Source: Ixodes scapularis
Lineage: Eukaryota; Arthropoda; Arachnida; Ixodida; Ixodidae
Reading direction: 5' to 3'
Length of the DNA stretch: 64,000 nt
NCBI RefSeq assembly: GCF_016920785.2
Contig: NW_024609836.1
Span: forward strand, 7,496,406 to 7,560,405
The notes under the pieces: model-generated
Database searches by the model: none
What the model was told of the DNA's origin: nothing
What the model saw: the letters and a program-made list of their open reading frames with translations, nothing else
In this document: positions 36,836 through 46,938 of the stretch, piece by piece
Position numbering within the stretch: position 1 is the stretch's first letter
How the letters are laid out: the number at the start of each line of letters is the position of its first letter
Translations under genes and position numbers: made by a program

Positions 36836-37806
36836 CATGTCCCGCATATATTTGCAGCTGGCTGCGCACGTTATGTACTGCGCTTATGCCCTACTAATGG
36901 CTAGGAGAGATGTACACTTATTATTAGCTTGATTGCCAAAAAGATTGAATTTTTCGACAAAGCGCCTAATAAAAGTTTTAGTGACCGTAGGGGTCTCCCG
37001 TGGCTTGCCAACTTAACTTGACCACTGTTTAGTGCCGTAATTGCCAGAAAATTCAAGAATAATTTTGATTTAAGGACGAAAAAGGCTCCCTTTACACACG
37101 CAAAAATTCAGCTTTTATTTTTTTGCACGTAGTGACACTCCTATCATACAACATAGTAATACCATCTGGTCACACTAAGTGAGGTGTAGAAATCTAAAAG
37201 ACAGAGAATATTCATGTGATTTACTCTCTTCCATTGTTATTTACTTTTGGGACTGGAACGAGGCATGTCCTGCTTACTAGTCCATTTCAATATTGATGCT
37301 GATTTTTCTAGGGGTGAACAAACTACTACCCGACTAGTTTTTAGTTTCGAGCAAGATGAAACTCACAATTTGAGTTTGATTTAATAATATTATTCGCTAC
37401 GCTAAATTGTAAATGATTCATAATCATGTATATAGTGGGACCTCGTAGATGTTTTCCCGCTGATAGGTTTTCGCGGTTGTTGCGTTCAGAACACTTATAC
37501 TTCACTGCTTCCTATTAATGCACAAGGCGAGCTTCACTACTTTGCACTGGCGTTTCAGGAGCAGCAGCTGACGCGGGGAAGTATCCGGGCTAACTTTATT
37601 CGATGGACTCTGAACATTTTGCTCATATACCTGTAAGGCTCACATTCTTTCATTTCAGCTATGTGTTGATTGCTGATTTAAAAGAAAATGAGTTGAAAAT
37701 TAATCACAACCTACTGAGTTAACATAGCAAATCTCCACAGCAGTGCAATATATTTTTCGAAAGTTGGTTCCCTGTTTCATCCATAGCTCCTCAAAGTGCA
37801 AGGGCA

Positions 37807-37833
37807 GGGGGGGGGGGGGGGGGGGGGGGGGGG
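37807..37833 (+). repeat. Poly-G tract (27 G)
   Basis: Uninterrupted run of 27 G. Could form quadruplex structure and is likely unstable in copy number and hard to sequence accurately. Confidence 0.95.
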
Positions 37834-38007
37834 CATCTCCTTTTTGGCACTGAAAACGTATAGACAAGATTCAAATGTATTAAAAAAGATGTGGAAACAA
37901 ACCAGAGCTCTCTGGACGGTACATCCGTACCTTCTTTCAAGGGCAATTTGATACTTCAAACCCATGTTACAAATTTAAAAAAAAAAGAACAGAGCGCGGA
38001 TGGCTTA

Positions 38008-38946
38008 AAGAACATGCTTTTCGTGTCAGGCTCGCCAAATTATGAGACGCTGGAAAAAAACAGCCTTCTGCGTTAAGTCCTTATTTCGAACTCCTTTTCG
38101 TTCGCGTTCTGCCCATTGAAAAGCATGCGGGAAACGCCTCAGCACGCACATCGTACCGCTGTGCCGCAGTGTTCTTCCGCAGCATTAAGGCCGTCTGCTT
38201 TCATCGCCGTCACCGTGGCAACGAACGCCGAATTATCTTTTCGGACGGCGCATGTATCATTGGGGAAAGCGTTAATCCCCCTTCCCCCCCCCCGCCTCCC
38301 TACCTTTGTTCAAGCTGCTTCGCGGCGACAGCGTGCGGCTGCTCATTACAAAACTATTAAACTTTGGCTAGCAGACGGCGTTCGGGAAATCGGCGTTCGT
38401 TGCCATAGTGACGGCGATGAAAACAGATGGCCTTTATGCTGCGGAAGAACACTGCGGCGCAGCAATACGAGGTGCGTGCTGGAGCCCTTCCCGCATGCTT
38501 TCTTTGCCGTCTGCTTTCATCGCCGTCACCATGGCAACGAACGCCGAATTATCTTTTCGGACAGCGCATGTATCCCCGGAGAGCGTGTTAAACCCCCCTC
38601 CCCTCCCCTTCCCCTCCCCCCTCCCCCCCCCCCCCCCCCCCTCTGTGTTCACGACACTTCGCGGCGACAGTCTGCGCCTGCTTATTACAAAACTAAAAAG
38701 ATTAGGCTAGCAGACGGCGTTCGGGAAACCCGGCGTTCGTTCCCATGGTGACGGCAATGAAAGCAGACGGCCTTTAGGCTATGGAAGAGCACTGCTGCAC
38801 GGCGATACGAGGTGCGTGCTGAGGCCCTCGTATCAAGTCCTTATTTTGAACTCGTAAAGAGATCAAAATAAGGACTTGACGCAGAAGTCTGGTTTTCTCC
38901 AGCGCCTCATAAATTGACAAGCATTATATGAAAAGCATGTTTCTAA
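38008..38946. mobile_element. Large foldback element with internal tandem repeat
   Basis: Outer inverted repeats of about 80 bases: AGAACATGCTTTTCGTGTC, TTATGAGACGCTGG and CTGCGTTAAGTCCTTATTT on the left, and their inverses at 38862-38946. Inside are two tandem copies of a roughly 330-base unit (CCGTCTGCTTTCATCGCCGT at 38190 and 38508), each carrying its own inverted partner (GACGGCGATGAAAACAG) and a C-rich tract. No coding capacity is likely; the rightward open frames run through the C-tracts. Confidence 0.7.
38600..38641 (+). repeat. C-rich tract with 19-C run
   Basis: CCCCTCCC repeats lead into a run of about 19 C at 38623-38641. A shorter equivalent lies at 38279-38300 in the other internal unit of the foldback element. 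Confidence 0.9.
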
Positions 38947-39267
38947 AACGGGGTTCGGTAATAGCTTTTTTTTTCTTTCTTTTTTTACAACAACATCGGT
39001 CTGAAGTATCAATATGCCGTTTCAAGTATACTTACTCGTATAACAGAAAATGTTGCTATAACATACATTTTTAGCCTAAATTTCATAGTGTTCAATGTGT
39101 TCAGAAATATAATGTATTGTTCTTCAAAATAAAATTACATACCTCCTTCGTAATGCGCCCAATAAGTTTACAGGCTTATATAACAATTTTGTTACGTAAA
39201 CAGCGTAAGATGCTATACACTTAACTCATGAAAAATCTTTCACAGAAAAGTATACTTGTTGAAGTCG

Positions 39268-39377
39268 TTAAGAAGGTGCTCTTTTACGAACAGCAAGGCC
39301 AGCTTTAATGTCCAAAGCTGAGTGCTGGGGCTCACATAAGTTTATGAAGGCTCTGATATGGGCGTAGCACTGTTGCA
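39268..39377 (-). pseudogene. 3' part of ORF interrupted by the P-like transposon
   Basis: Read on the minus strand from the transposon's left border, the frame after the codons Met-Gln-Gln continues as CYAHIRAFINLCEPQHSALD and then IKAGLAVRKRAPS to a TAA at 39270-39268. The same frame enters the transposon from the other side at 61203-61045, ending in the same Met-Gln-Gln codons. Thus 33 codons and a stop here are the displaced end of that reading frame. Product not recognised: no known motif beyond a basic tail. The continuity of the frame across the two borders is seen directly; that it was a functional gene is inferred. Confidence 0.6.
39370..39377 (+). repeat. Target site duplication, left copy (8 bp)
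   Basis: CTGTTGCA directly abuts the left terminal repeat; the identical CTGTTGCA abuts the right terminal repeat at 61045-61052. Eight bases is the duplication length characteristic of P-element (and hAT) transposition. Confidence 0.93.
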
Positions 39378-39406
39378 CAGAGCCGTTTATTGGGAGAGTT
39401 TGGCCA
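39378..39406 (+). repeat. Left terminal inverted repeat (29 bp)
   Basis: CAGAGCCGTT then TATTGGGAGAGTTTGGCCA. It matches the inverse of 61016-61044 at 28 of 29 positions (T against G at position 10). Subterminal words AATAGGCG and AAATTTGTGACA follow at 39418 and 39485 and recur, inverted, behind the right end, so homology continues patchily for about 120 bases. Confidence 0.95.
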
Positions 39407-39746
39407 TACATTGGTTTGAATAGGCGATCATCTCGGAGCCAACCACAGGCCGCGAAACTGCCCCTAGCGGTGGTCGTGTGCTCTAAATTTGTGACACGAC
39501 TAATTTAAGCCGTTTTAGCGTCGCTGGAGTGAAAAGGTGTGACTCTCAGTGACTGAAAACGTGGCGCATGTGAGTTTGTCGTCACGTCCATATTCAACGG
39601 TAGAATAAACGAACATGCGTTTCAAACCAGGCAAAGCGAACTGCGTGGTGCGGCGAGATCGGCGAGATCGACTGGAGCCCGAGTGACGAAGAAAAAAAAA
39701 AAAAAAGTTGATAGCGGGCCTGGCGCTCCCGCGCTCATTTGAAAAA

Positions 39747-39902
39747 ATGGGCGGTTGCTGTGCGCTGGAGTGCCCGAACAGAAGTTCTGCGAGAGTTCGG
39801 CTGTTTAAGCTCCCGAAATCACCCAGGAGGAGGAAGCTGTGGCTGGATAGAATAGGACGTGGCGCAGGATGGAATCCCTCTGCCTGGACGTACGTTTGCC
39901 AG
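39747..39902 (+). CDS. P-like transposase exon: THAP zinc-finger domain
   Basis: DNA-binding exon of the P-like transposase. The ATG at 39747 opens MGGCCALECPNRSSARVRLF, the start of a THAP domain. Next come FKLPKSPRRRKLWLDRIGRG and WNPSAWTYVCQ, ending exactly at a consensus donor (CAG|GTAAGG) after 52 codons, phase 0. The first zinc-binding cysteine pair is Cys5 (or Cys4) and Cys9, and the third is Cys51. The final His, normally in a Cys-x2-His pair, should be the first residues of the next exon, which I could not identify. The Trp in KLWLD and the LFKLP segment are typical of THAP folds. THAP domains bind P-element subterminal DNA; the closeness to the left end fits. High confidence in the domain; gene structure beyond it is inferred. 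Confidence 0.88.
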
Positions 39903-40090
39903 GTAAGGTATTGCTAATATTGTCACGCGAGAGCAGCGAAATAATTGCTCCGACATAGACCGTGAAGTATTTGTTTTGCATTACATTGTCTGGTGCGTTT
40001 GAAGCGTCTGTGGGCTTTCGCGGCACCACAGAAAGACGAGCGGTCCACCTGTGGCGTCGTACTTATCGGGCGCTACGGTGGAATTGTAAA

Positions 40091-40318
40091 GGCGCGTTCA
40101 CACCGGCGATGCGATCGAGTCACGCGATAATTTTCATTGCAAAAGCGACCATCGCAAAAATAGAAAGAGAAAAAAAAAAAGGCGACGCGGTTTGAGCAGT
40201 TGCTAGCTGACCGCTTTTTGCGGTCCGATCTAGTCGCGGAACGGCCTAGGCAATCGGCGTTCGGAGCAAATGTTTTCGACAAGCGACTCGCTCATCGAAT
40301 ACGCCCGTGTGACCATTA
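40091..40318. mobile_element. Possible small TIR element inside the P-like transposon
   Basis: AAAGGCGCGTTCACACCGGC at the left and the inverse of a similar stretch (ATACGCCCGTGTGACCATTA) at the right, with GATCGAGTCACGCG matched loosely by GCGACTCGCTCATC. Imperfect; superfamily unknown. Confidence 0.35.
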
Positions 40319-40984
40319 CGTGTTTTGAGTGCGCGAGCCTCGTCTTCGACTGTAGCTTCCGCATGCCCATGTTTGACGTCGCCCAAAACGTTATCCGCTA
40401 CAGGACCACTTCGAGCCCTCGCAATACCAGACAAGGCGTTTTGCCGGCTGGAGGAAGCTGAAGGCAACAGCTGTTTCAACCATCTTTTCAGAGTCAAGAA
40501 GCCAAGTGAGTGCCTGTGGCAAGAACCCAACTTTTATTCCAGTTAATCTGCACCTTCATCAGGTGTGGTTCATTAGTGTAAATGGTGATTAGGTATTGGA
40601 TAATGAGAGTAACTTAAAGCAAGTAATTATAAGAGTAACTTTGAAAATAAATAATTCATCTTCTACTGATGTGGTTTTAAAGACACAGGTGACCAACTAC
40701 TGGGAATGAATACTGTGGCATTGATTGACATTGCAATCTAATAGAGACCCTTTTTGAATTCTGAGTGATGGTCGTGGAGGAGTGCATGATACAACACCAA
40801 TCAGTTTTGCAGCCTGATGTAACTTAAACTACGGCTTTTTGGAGACGACCAGTGGTTCAATGCAAATGAAAAGTTTTATTCTGTTGTTTTTGTTAGTGGC
40901 ACACAAAACGTTCTCATCACACTCGGCTGCCTTGTGATGCAGCGACAGGCACCGCCAGCAGGTGTATGTCGATAAAAAACAAAA

Positions 40985-41235
40985 CCCTTTGCATTTGAAC
41001 TTTTATTTTAACTCCGTCTCAATTCTACCCTTCTTATTTTGACCATTCTCATCTATACTCCATCTCAAGACGCCCTTCACATTTCAAGCTTTCTTGTTTC
41101 AACACATTCTCGAGGGACTCCCTTTGTGTTACAATCTTTCTCATTTAAACTCAAATTTTTCGTTTTGACCGTTACCGTTTCAACTTATTCGTAAAAACAT
41201 TTTTGCATTTGAACCGGTCCTGTTTTAATCTCTCC
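40985..41235 (-). repeat. Degenerate minisatellite, left arm of a large inverted pair
   Basis: Irregular repeats of words such as CTTTTATTTTAACTC, TTCTTATTTTGACC and TTCTCATTTAAACTC at about 20-33-base spacing. The inverse words (GAGAAGGG, TAAAATGAGAA) make up 42960-43290 in the opposite orientation, so the two tracts form a loose foldback about 2.3 kb across. Confidence 0.6.
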
Positions 41236-41818
41236 GCAAATGCTTCTTAAATTTCAGATCTGTTTACAGAAAGCTTTGTTATCAATCAGCTGTATCCCAA
41301 CAGTTTTGCAGAGCACTGCAGCATCATGATGTGCTTTTGTCCAATGCTGCGGCATGCTCGGTCAGCCTTTATTTTAAAGTTTCATTTCCCCTCACAACTT
41401 TTAGATAGAATGAACACAAAGGAGGTTAGAAACGGCTTCAAAAAGACAAATAAACAGGCTACTATACTCTGTTTCAGTGTAACTTGACAAAGAATGAAGG
41501 CTGCTTCCCAGACGAGCCTATTTGATCGTTGAGGCGAGCCACTGACATTGCGCCGTCAGTGAGCATTACCCCTGTGTGAAACAGTGCCCATGCTTCACAC
41601 CGTCGCACTGATTGGCTCACGTGGGCCGTAACCTTTGTTGTTCGCCCACTTATGGTGAGTTGGAGCAGAGAGTTCGCCCTAGTCTTGTTTTAGAAAATCA
41701 CGCAAAGAAATTTGCGTCGCCAAGTGGCACAGTATGTCCGAGACATTTCTGTTCTTCTTAGCCCACTTCTGGCCTCTGCCACACCTGGAACTTCCACTTG
41801 TTATAAATGCGCATATTC

Positions 41819-42402
41819 AGGGTGTCCCAGCTATGTCGAACCAAGCTTTCAAAAAAGGAGTGCTTTAAAACCAACTGTCCGTTGTTAGTAGTCACCTTTT
41901 CTATAAAACAGTAATTTTCATTGATTCTAATTAAAGAATTAATGAGAAATTGACCTAACTTTAAAATATTGATAAAAGGGCACAAATGTCAGTTGGAAGT
42001 GAGGTGTTTGTATCGTAGTGCACCTTGTGTGTGTCTTTTGTCCAGCCCTTACGAAATGACCATCAAATATGGTACCACGAGACAACATGCTATTTTTGAA
42101 CACCCAATTATGGCGCAAAGGTGGGCCGCGAATAGGCATTCTTTGAAGGTTGGAATAAAAAGCAGGCAAAGCATACCATATGTTAAAACACGTCGAGCGC
42201 GTGCTCTCTACAACTTGCAAATTTACACCTTTCCTTGAATGAACATTTAAAGGTCTTCTAATTTGTTTTAATGAATTAATTAGGCAAAATAAAAATATTG
42301 TGACTCTTCGCCAAGAGGCCTACTAAGAACATTAGTTCTGTTTGCATAGAGCACTTAGTCATTTTATTAAAAATCTTGGTTCGAGATAACTGGGACACCC
42401 TA
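41819..42402. mobile_element. TIR element (584 bp)
   Basis: AGGGTGTCCCAGCTATGTCG at the left and, inverted, GTTCGAGATAACTGGGACAC with CCT at the right. Non-coding interior, A/T-rich. Nested in the P-like transposon; possible TA target duplication. Probably a MITE. Confidence 0.7.
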
Positions 42403-42959
42403 TATAGATCACGGCTAGGGCCTCACTTTTTCTGGTAAGTACAATTAAGGAAATAACCTAATATTTACCCTCTCGGGCATGACACTATTGTTGTGTCGTG
42501 ATTTTCCCCGTTTGTTTGTCGGAGCACCCCTTTTTCCGGGATTCCAATTTTGAAGCACTTTCCTACTCGTAACCGTGGCTTCAAGGAAGACAAGTAGAGA
42601 TATAATAATGTGGACAGCAAGGGAGCCCCCATTTTGGTGTAAGTATGCCCAAGCACGCTAATTGCTCAGAGACATGAATGCCATTGCTACGAGTTTTCTA
42701 CAAGTTCTCTGTACAGCAGTCCACATAATAAAATGAAAGTGGCACTCTCACTAGGCTGTCGATGGGAACTCTCAGTTGATTAAAGAACATGCTCTTTACC
42801 GGTATGTGATATGTCAGTTTGCATGTACGATATCCTCAGTCAGTCTTCCCGCCAGAACAAACTACCCTGCTGACAAATGCGTGCCGTTCCTGTTCGCCTG
42901 AATAGTGAAATCCAGGTTAATAGCAGTATCAAAAGTTCCCATTCACAAAGATAAATTAA

Positions 42960-43290
42960 TTAGTACGCTGAAATAAAAAAGTTGCTCCGAGAGTGGATAA
43001 ACAGTGAAAGGTTGTTTTGAGAAGGGTCCGACTGCAAAAGTTTTTTTGAGGACTGTAAAAATGAGTTTCATTGAGAAGGGATAAAATGATAGTTGTTTCA
43101 AGAAGGATCAAAATTAAATAATTTTTCTGAGATCTGTAAAACTGAGATTGAGAGGGGATAAAATGAGAAAGTTTGTTTTCAGAAGAGTCGAAATGAGAAA
43201 AGGAGAAATACAAAAGTTATTTTGAGAAGGTTAAAATGTGAAGGCACATACAAGAACAAAAAATGTGAATAGGTTAAAATGAGAACCACC
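42960..43290 (+). repeat. Degenerate minisatellite, right arm of inverted pair
   Basis: Words GAGAAGGG, TAAAATGAGAA and CAAAAGTT(T)TTTTGAG recur irregularly. Inverse relative to 40985-41235. It abuts the left edge of the mini-exon array at about 43300. Confidence 0.6.
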
Positions 43291-43381
43291 CCCACTACCA
43301 GGTTATGTTCCATGGCTCTTGCACAGCTTGGAGTGATCTTGTGACGTGGAGCATCATTCTTTTCCCATGCTGGAATTGCAG

Positions 43382-45203
43382 GAACCAGCAGCCGGGGCCT
43401 CGATGGGAACCCTGCAGGCCTGTCTTCGGACAGCGCCTTCCACCGCAACCAGTGGGATATGCTACGCAAGTGTCTTCAAGGGACCTGTGTAGCCCTGAGG
43501 TAACACCGCCGCACTCTTTACAGCAGGCAGCACGGGCCATGCAGCAGCACCAGACTGGTGCAGAAACATTCCACGGCAGAGCCTCCAGCAGCGTGGTATG
43601 TCCCATGGTTCCTGCACAGCTTGGATGGATCTTGTGATGCAAAGCATCACTCTGTTCCCATCCCATGATTGCAGGAAGCAGCAGCCAGGACCTCGGGAAC
43701 CCTGCAGGCCTGTGTTGGGACGACGCCCTTTATGGCATCCAGCGGGTTGTGCTACGCAAATGTTTTCAAGACACCTGCGTAGCCCTGAGGTAACACCACT
43801 GCACTCTTTACAGCAGGCAGCAGGGGCCATGCAGCATCTCCAGACCGGTGCAGAGCCATCTAGCGATGGAGCCTCCACCAACAAGGTATGTACTCCCAAG
43901 GTGCCTACACAGCTTGAATTGATTTTGTGACGTGGAGAATCATTTGGTTCCCATGCCGTGATTCCAGGAAGCAGCGGCCGGGACCTCAAGGGGGACCCTG
44001 CAGGCCTGTCTTCGGACAGCGCCCTTCACCACAACCAGCGGGATATGCTACGTAGGGACCTGTGTAGCCCTGAGGTAGCACCACCGCACTCTTTACAGCA
44101 GGCAGCAGGGGCGATGCAGCAGCTCCAGACTGCTGCAGAGACATTCCACGGCAGAGCCTCCAACAGCGGGGTATGTCCCATGGTTCCTGCACAGCTTGGA
44201 TGGATCTTGTGATGCGAAGCATCATTCTGTTCCCATGCCATGATTGCAGGAAGCAGCGGCCGGGACCTCAAGGGGAACCCTGCAGGCCTGTCTTCGGACA
44301 GCGCCCTTCACCACAACCAGCGGGATATGCTACGTAAGTGTCTTCAAGGGACCTGTGTAGCCCTGAGGCAACTCCACCGCACTCCTCACAGCAGGCAGCA
44401 GGAGCCATGCAGCAGCTCCAAACTGGTGCGGAAACATTCCTCGGCGGAGCATCCAGCCGCGGGGTATGTCCCATGGTTCCTGCACAGCTTGGATGGATCT
44501 TGTGATGCGAAGCATCATTTTGTTCCCATGCCTTGATTGCAGGAAGCAGCAGCCGAGACCTCGGGAACCCTGCAGGCCTGTTTTGGGACAATGCCCTTTA
44601 CAGCAACCAGCGGGTGGTGCTACGTAAGTGTCTTCAAGAGACCTGTCTAGCCCTGAAGTAGCAACACCGCACTCTTTACAGCAGGCAGCAGGGGCCATGC
44701 AGCAGCTCCAAACTGGTGCGGAAACATTCCACGGCAGAGCCTCGAGCAGCGGGGTATGTCCCATGGTTCCTGCACAGCTTGAATAGATCATGTAATGCGA
44801 AGCATCATTCTGTTCCCATGCCATGATTGCAGGAAGCAGCAGCCGGGACCTCGGGAACCCTGCAGACCTGTCTTGGGACAACGCCCTTTACGGCAACCAG
44901 CGGGATGTGCTACGTAAGTGTCTTCAAGGGACCTGCGTAGCCCCGAGGCAACACCACCGCACTCTTTACAGCAGGCAGCAGGGGCCATGCAGCGCCTTCA
45001 GACCGGTGTGAAGGCATTTAGCGACGGAGCCTTCACCAGCGGGGTATGTCTCATGGTTCCTGCACGGTTCGGATTGATCTTGTGACGCAGAGCATCATTC
45101 TGTTCCCATGCCATGATTGCAGGGAGCAGCAGCCGGGACCTCGGGAACCCTGCAAACCTGTCTTGGGACGACGCCCTTTACGGCAACCAGCGGGATGTGC
45201 TAC
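43382..45203 (+). CDS. Mini-exon array: 13 internal exons (7 A, 6 B), repetitive Ala/Gly/Gln-rich protein
   Basis: Coding interpretation of the array. In the phase-0 frame all seven A exons and all B exons are open. A reads like EAAAGTSGTLQACLGTTPFT then ATSGMCY; B reads like QAAGAMQQLQTGAETFHGRA then SSSG. Units 1, 3 and 4 carry one extra residue in A (an in-frame codon next to TS). Each A ends in Cys-Tyr with a second Cys near residue 13, so a spliced product would be a repeat protein of about 51 residues per unit with two cysteines each. The frame choice is supported by phase agreement with the THAP exon and by the stop in the last exon; the other two frames are also largely open, so it is not certain. 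No known domain recognised. Confidence 0.5.
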
Positions 45204-45261
45204 GTAAGTGTCTTCAAGGGATCTGCGTAGCCCCGAGGCAACACCACCGCACTCTTTACAG

Positions 45262-45411
45262 CAGGCAGCAGGGGCCATGCAGCATCTCCAGACCGGTGCG
45301 GAGCCATCTAGCAACATGGCTTTACATGTCCCCGCCGGTATTGGTGATGGCGACTGTACTGACACGCTCAAGGCCAAGAAATCAGGGGGCTGGAAATGCT
45401 ATCACATTTAA
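45262..45411 (+). CDS. Array terminal exon with stop codon
   Basis: The seventh B exon does not end at the usual donor. After QAAGAMQHLQTGAEPSSN it runs on into MALHVPAGIGDGDCTDTLKA, then KKSGGWKCYHI and a TAA at 45409-45411. This is a unique C-terminus in the same frame as the array, so transcripts through the array could terminate here. A MITE begins only about 20 bases later (45432), so the 3'UTR may be supplied by that element. Its role is unknown. In P elements, splice isoforms lacking the transposase C-terminus act as repressors; a similar use here is only a hypothesis. Confidence 0.5.
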   Translation, partial: QAAGAMQHLQTGAEPSSNMALHVPAGIGDGDCTDTLKAKKSGGWKCYHI

Positions 45412-45429
45412 AATAGCTGGGCTACCCTT

Positions 45430-46155
45430 AAAAGGGATACTACAACGAAATTGAAAATATACCCGTCGTGTTCAGAAATTGGCTGAATATGATCCACGTT
45501 ATCCGTAAATGACAATTGCTCGTTTGTATTTTGAGCCTGATGTCTGTATTTATCGTTTTAAACGGCCCGATCTGGCAAGCGCTCGGAGAGCAGCCAGCAA
45601 AGAGCACATCACATCCGGTGCAATCGTGACATAGTTTGTCTCGAAATGAGCAAAGCTGCGGCGAGGCTGACGTCAGGATTCCCTAGCCGTTCCAGCCACC
45701 GAAGTGGTCGAAGCACGCCACGATCGGGTCACCGCAACTAACCGCAAAGCTATTTTCCTACGAATTTCGAGTGACGGGTTAATCTTCTATAATCTTGTAG
45801 AGAGAGAATAGCGACGTCTGGGACAAACAAAAGAGAGCCCGGTTGAGTGGGGAGTTCCTCCCTCCCCTCTTCTCTTGAGCCGGTCGTAGGGCTTTTGGGA
45901 TGATGTCAGGTTCAAAGCATGTATAGCTCTAGGCGAGACAGTTATCGTCACTACCTGTCAAGGTTCCTAGACGGGAATTACAAACAAGGCTTTAGTAACA
46001 TCCACCAGGTGCTCTTTGCTAATCATTTAATTTGTCTTAAAATTTCTTTTCATATCTTTTTTAACAAGATAATAGCGTGTCCAATGTGATACTGCTCCTT
46101 TGAACAAGTATAGACCAAAAAGTAAGCGCCGAAATTTCGTTGTAGTATCCCTTTA
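45430..46155. mobile_element. TIR element (~725 bp) after the array
   Basis: AAAGGGATACTACAACGAAATT at the left (first 20: AAAGGGATACTACAACGAAA) and its inverse at 46130-46153 (TTTCGTTGTAGTATCCCTTT). Ends are almost perfect. Interior includes a GC-rich promoter-like block near 45640-45780. Common MITE layout; no transposase. Confidence 0.75.
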
Positions 46156-46484
46156 AAATGATTTCAACAAAATCAAACAGTGGTTTTGAAATCGAGGTAA
46201 GTGACATTTGTAGCACTACAACCACCTAAGTGACAATGGAGTGTGTGCTTTACTGCAGTGTGGGCATTGATCACAGAGAAACACTGTAAATTTAAATGCA
46301 AAAGCGTTGTCCTCATCAAGTGACAACAACTTTAAGAGCGTCTTAAGAACTCGTAATAAGTGCAAAAAAAAACGATTTGTGTGGACAATACAAGCGTAAG
46401 TTGTCTACCTTTACCTCCATATGTCCCCCTGCAGTTCTTTGACTGGCTGAGGGTGCAGTTTCCAGATTTTAGGTTTTAATGCAA

Positions 46485-46938
46485 AAGCATTAACTGTTCC
46501 ATAGACGAACCGACGTCATCAGCTTTGAAGCCACGCCAAGTGGCACCTTCCCCTGTCCCAATGGAGCAAAGCCTGTCGTCTGTAACAGAAATCTGATGGA
46601 TAGGCTGCCATTGGCTGTTGCGCATCATCAATGAACGAGGCTCCCATTTGCCCTGGCGCGGCGTAGTTCCAAGGGCTGCCACCAGAGAAGCCCTTTCTAT
46701 GGCGGTGCAGCACACACAGCGGCCCGGCTGCTGGTAAGAGGTGCGGCGGTGCGGGCCTGGCTGCGCAGCCTGCTCAGGCAAACCCTGGAGAGGCTGCACG
46801 GCCGAGCTCAGCGCGGCGCGGCCACTTCACGAGAGCACGCACTCGGCCATCTAGGCCACTACACCACAGACGAACTAAGGGAGCAGAGCGACATTCATAC
46901 TTTCGCATTCACAACTCATAAGAAGTGCTTAGGTGTCG
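46485..46938 (-). mobile_element. MITE, family E copy 2
   Basis: Inverted copy of 28040-28505: GCATTAACTGTTCCATAGAC, CATCAGCTTTGAAGCCACGC and CAACTCATAAGAAGTGCTTA are the inverse of family E blocks. Ends 82 bases before the transposase exon at 47020. Confidence 0.7.

Larger units (their letters stand above)
43300..45411 (+). repeat. Tandem array of seven two-exon units (282-293 bp each)
   Basis: Seven units of 293, 293, 282, 293, 290, 290 bp and a terminal one. Each has exon A (81 or 84 bases), a 58-base intron (47 in unit 3), exon B (72 bases) and a 79- or 82-base intron. A starts at 43382, 43675, 43968, 44250, 44543, 44833, 45123; B starts at 43524, 43814, 44099, 44392, 44682, 44972, 45262. 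Acceptors are TTGCAG (CCAG in unit 3) before A and TTTACAG (CTCACAG in unit 4) before B. Donors are TAC|GTAAGT (GC in units 1 and 2) and GGG|GTATGT. Exon length changes only by 3, while intron length changes by 11. Units look about 90% alike by eye. Confidence 0.85.

Noticed and set aside
43295..45377. Long open frames on the minus strand (up to 183 codons) across the mini-exon array
   Set aside because: They cross the units in a frame that does not stay constant, because unit lengths differ by 11 bases in the intron. Splice signals and codon-sized indels support the + strand instead. Not wholly excluded.
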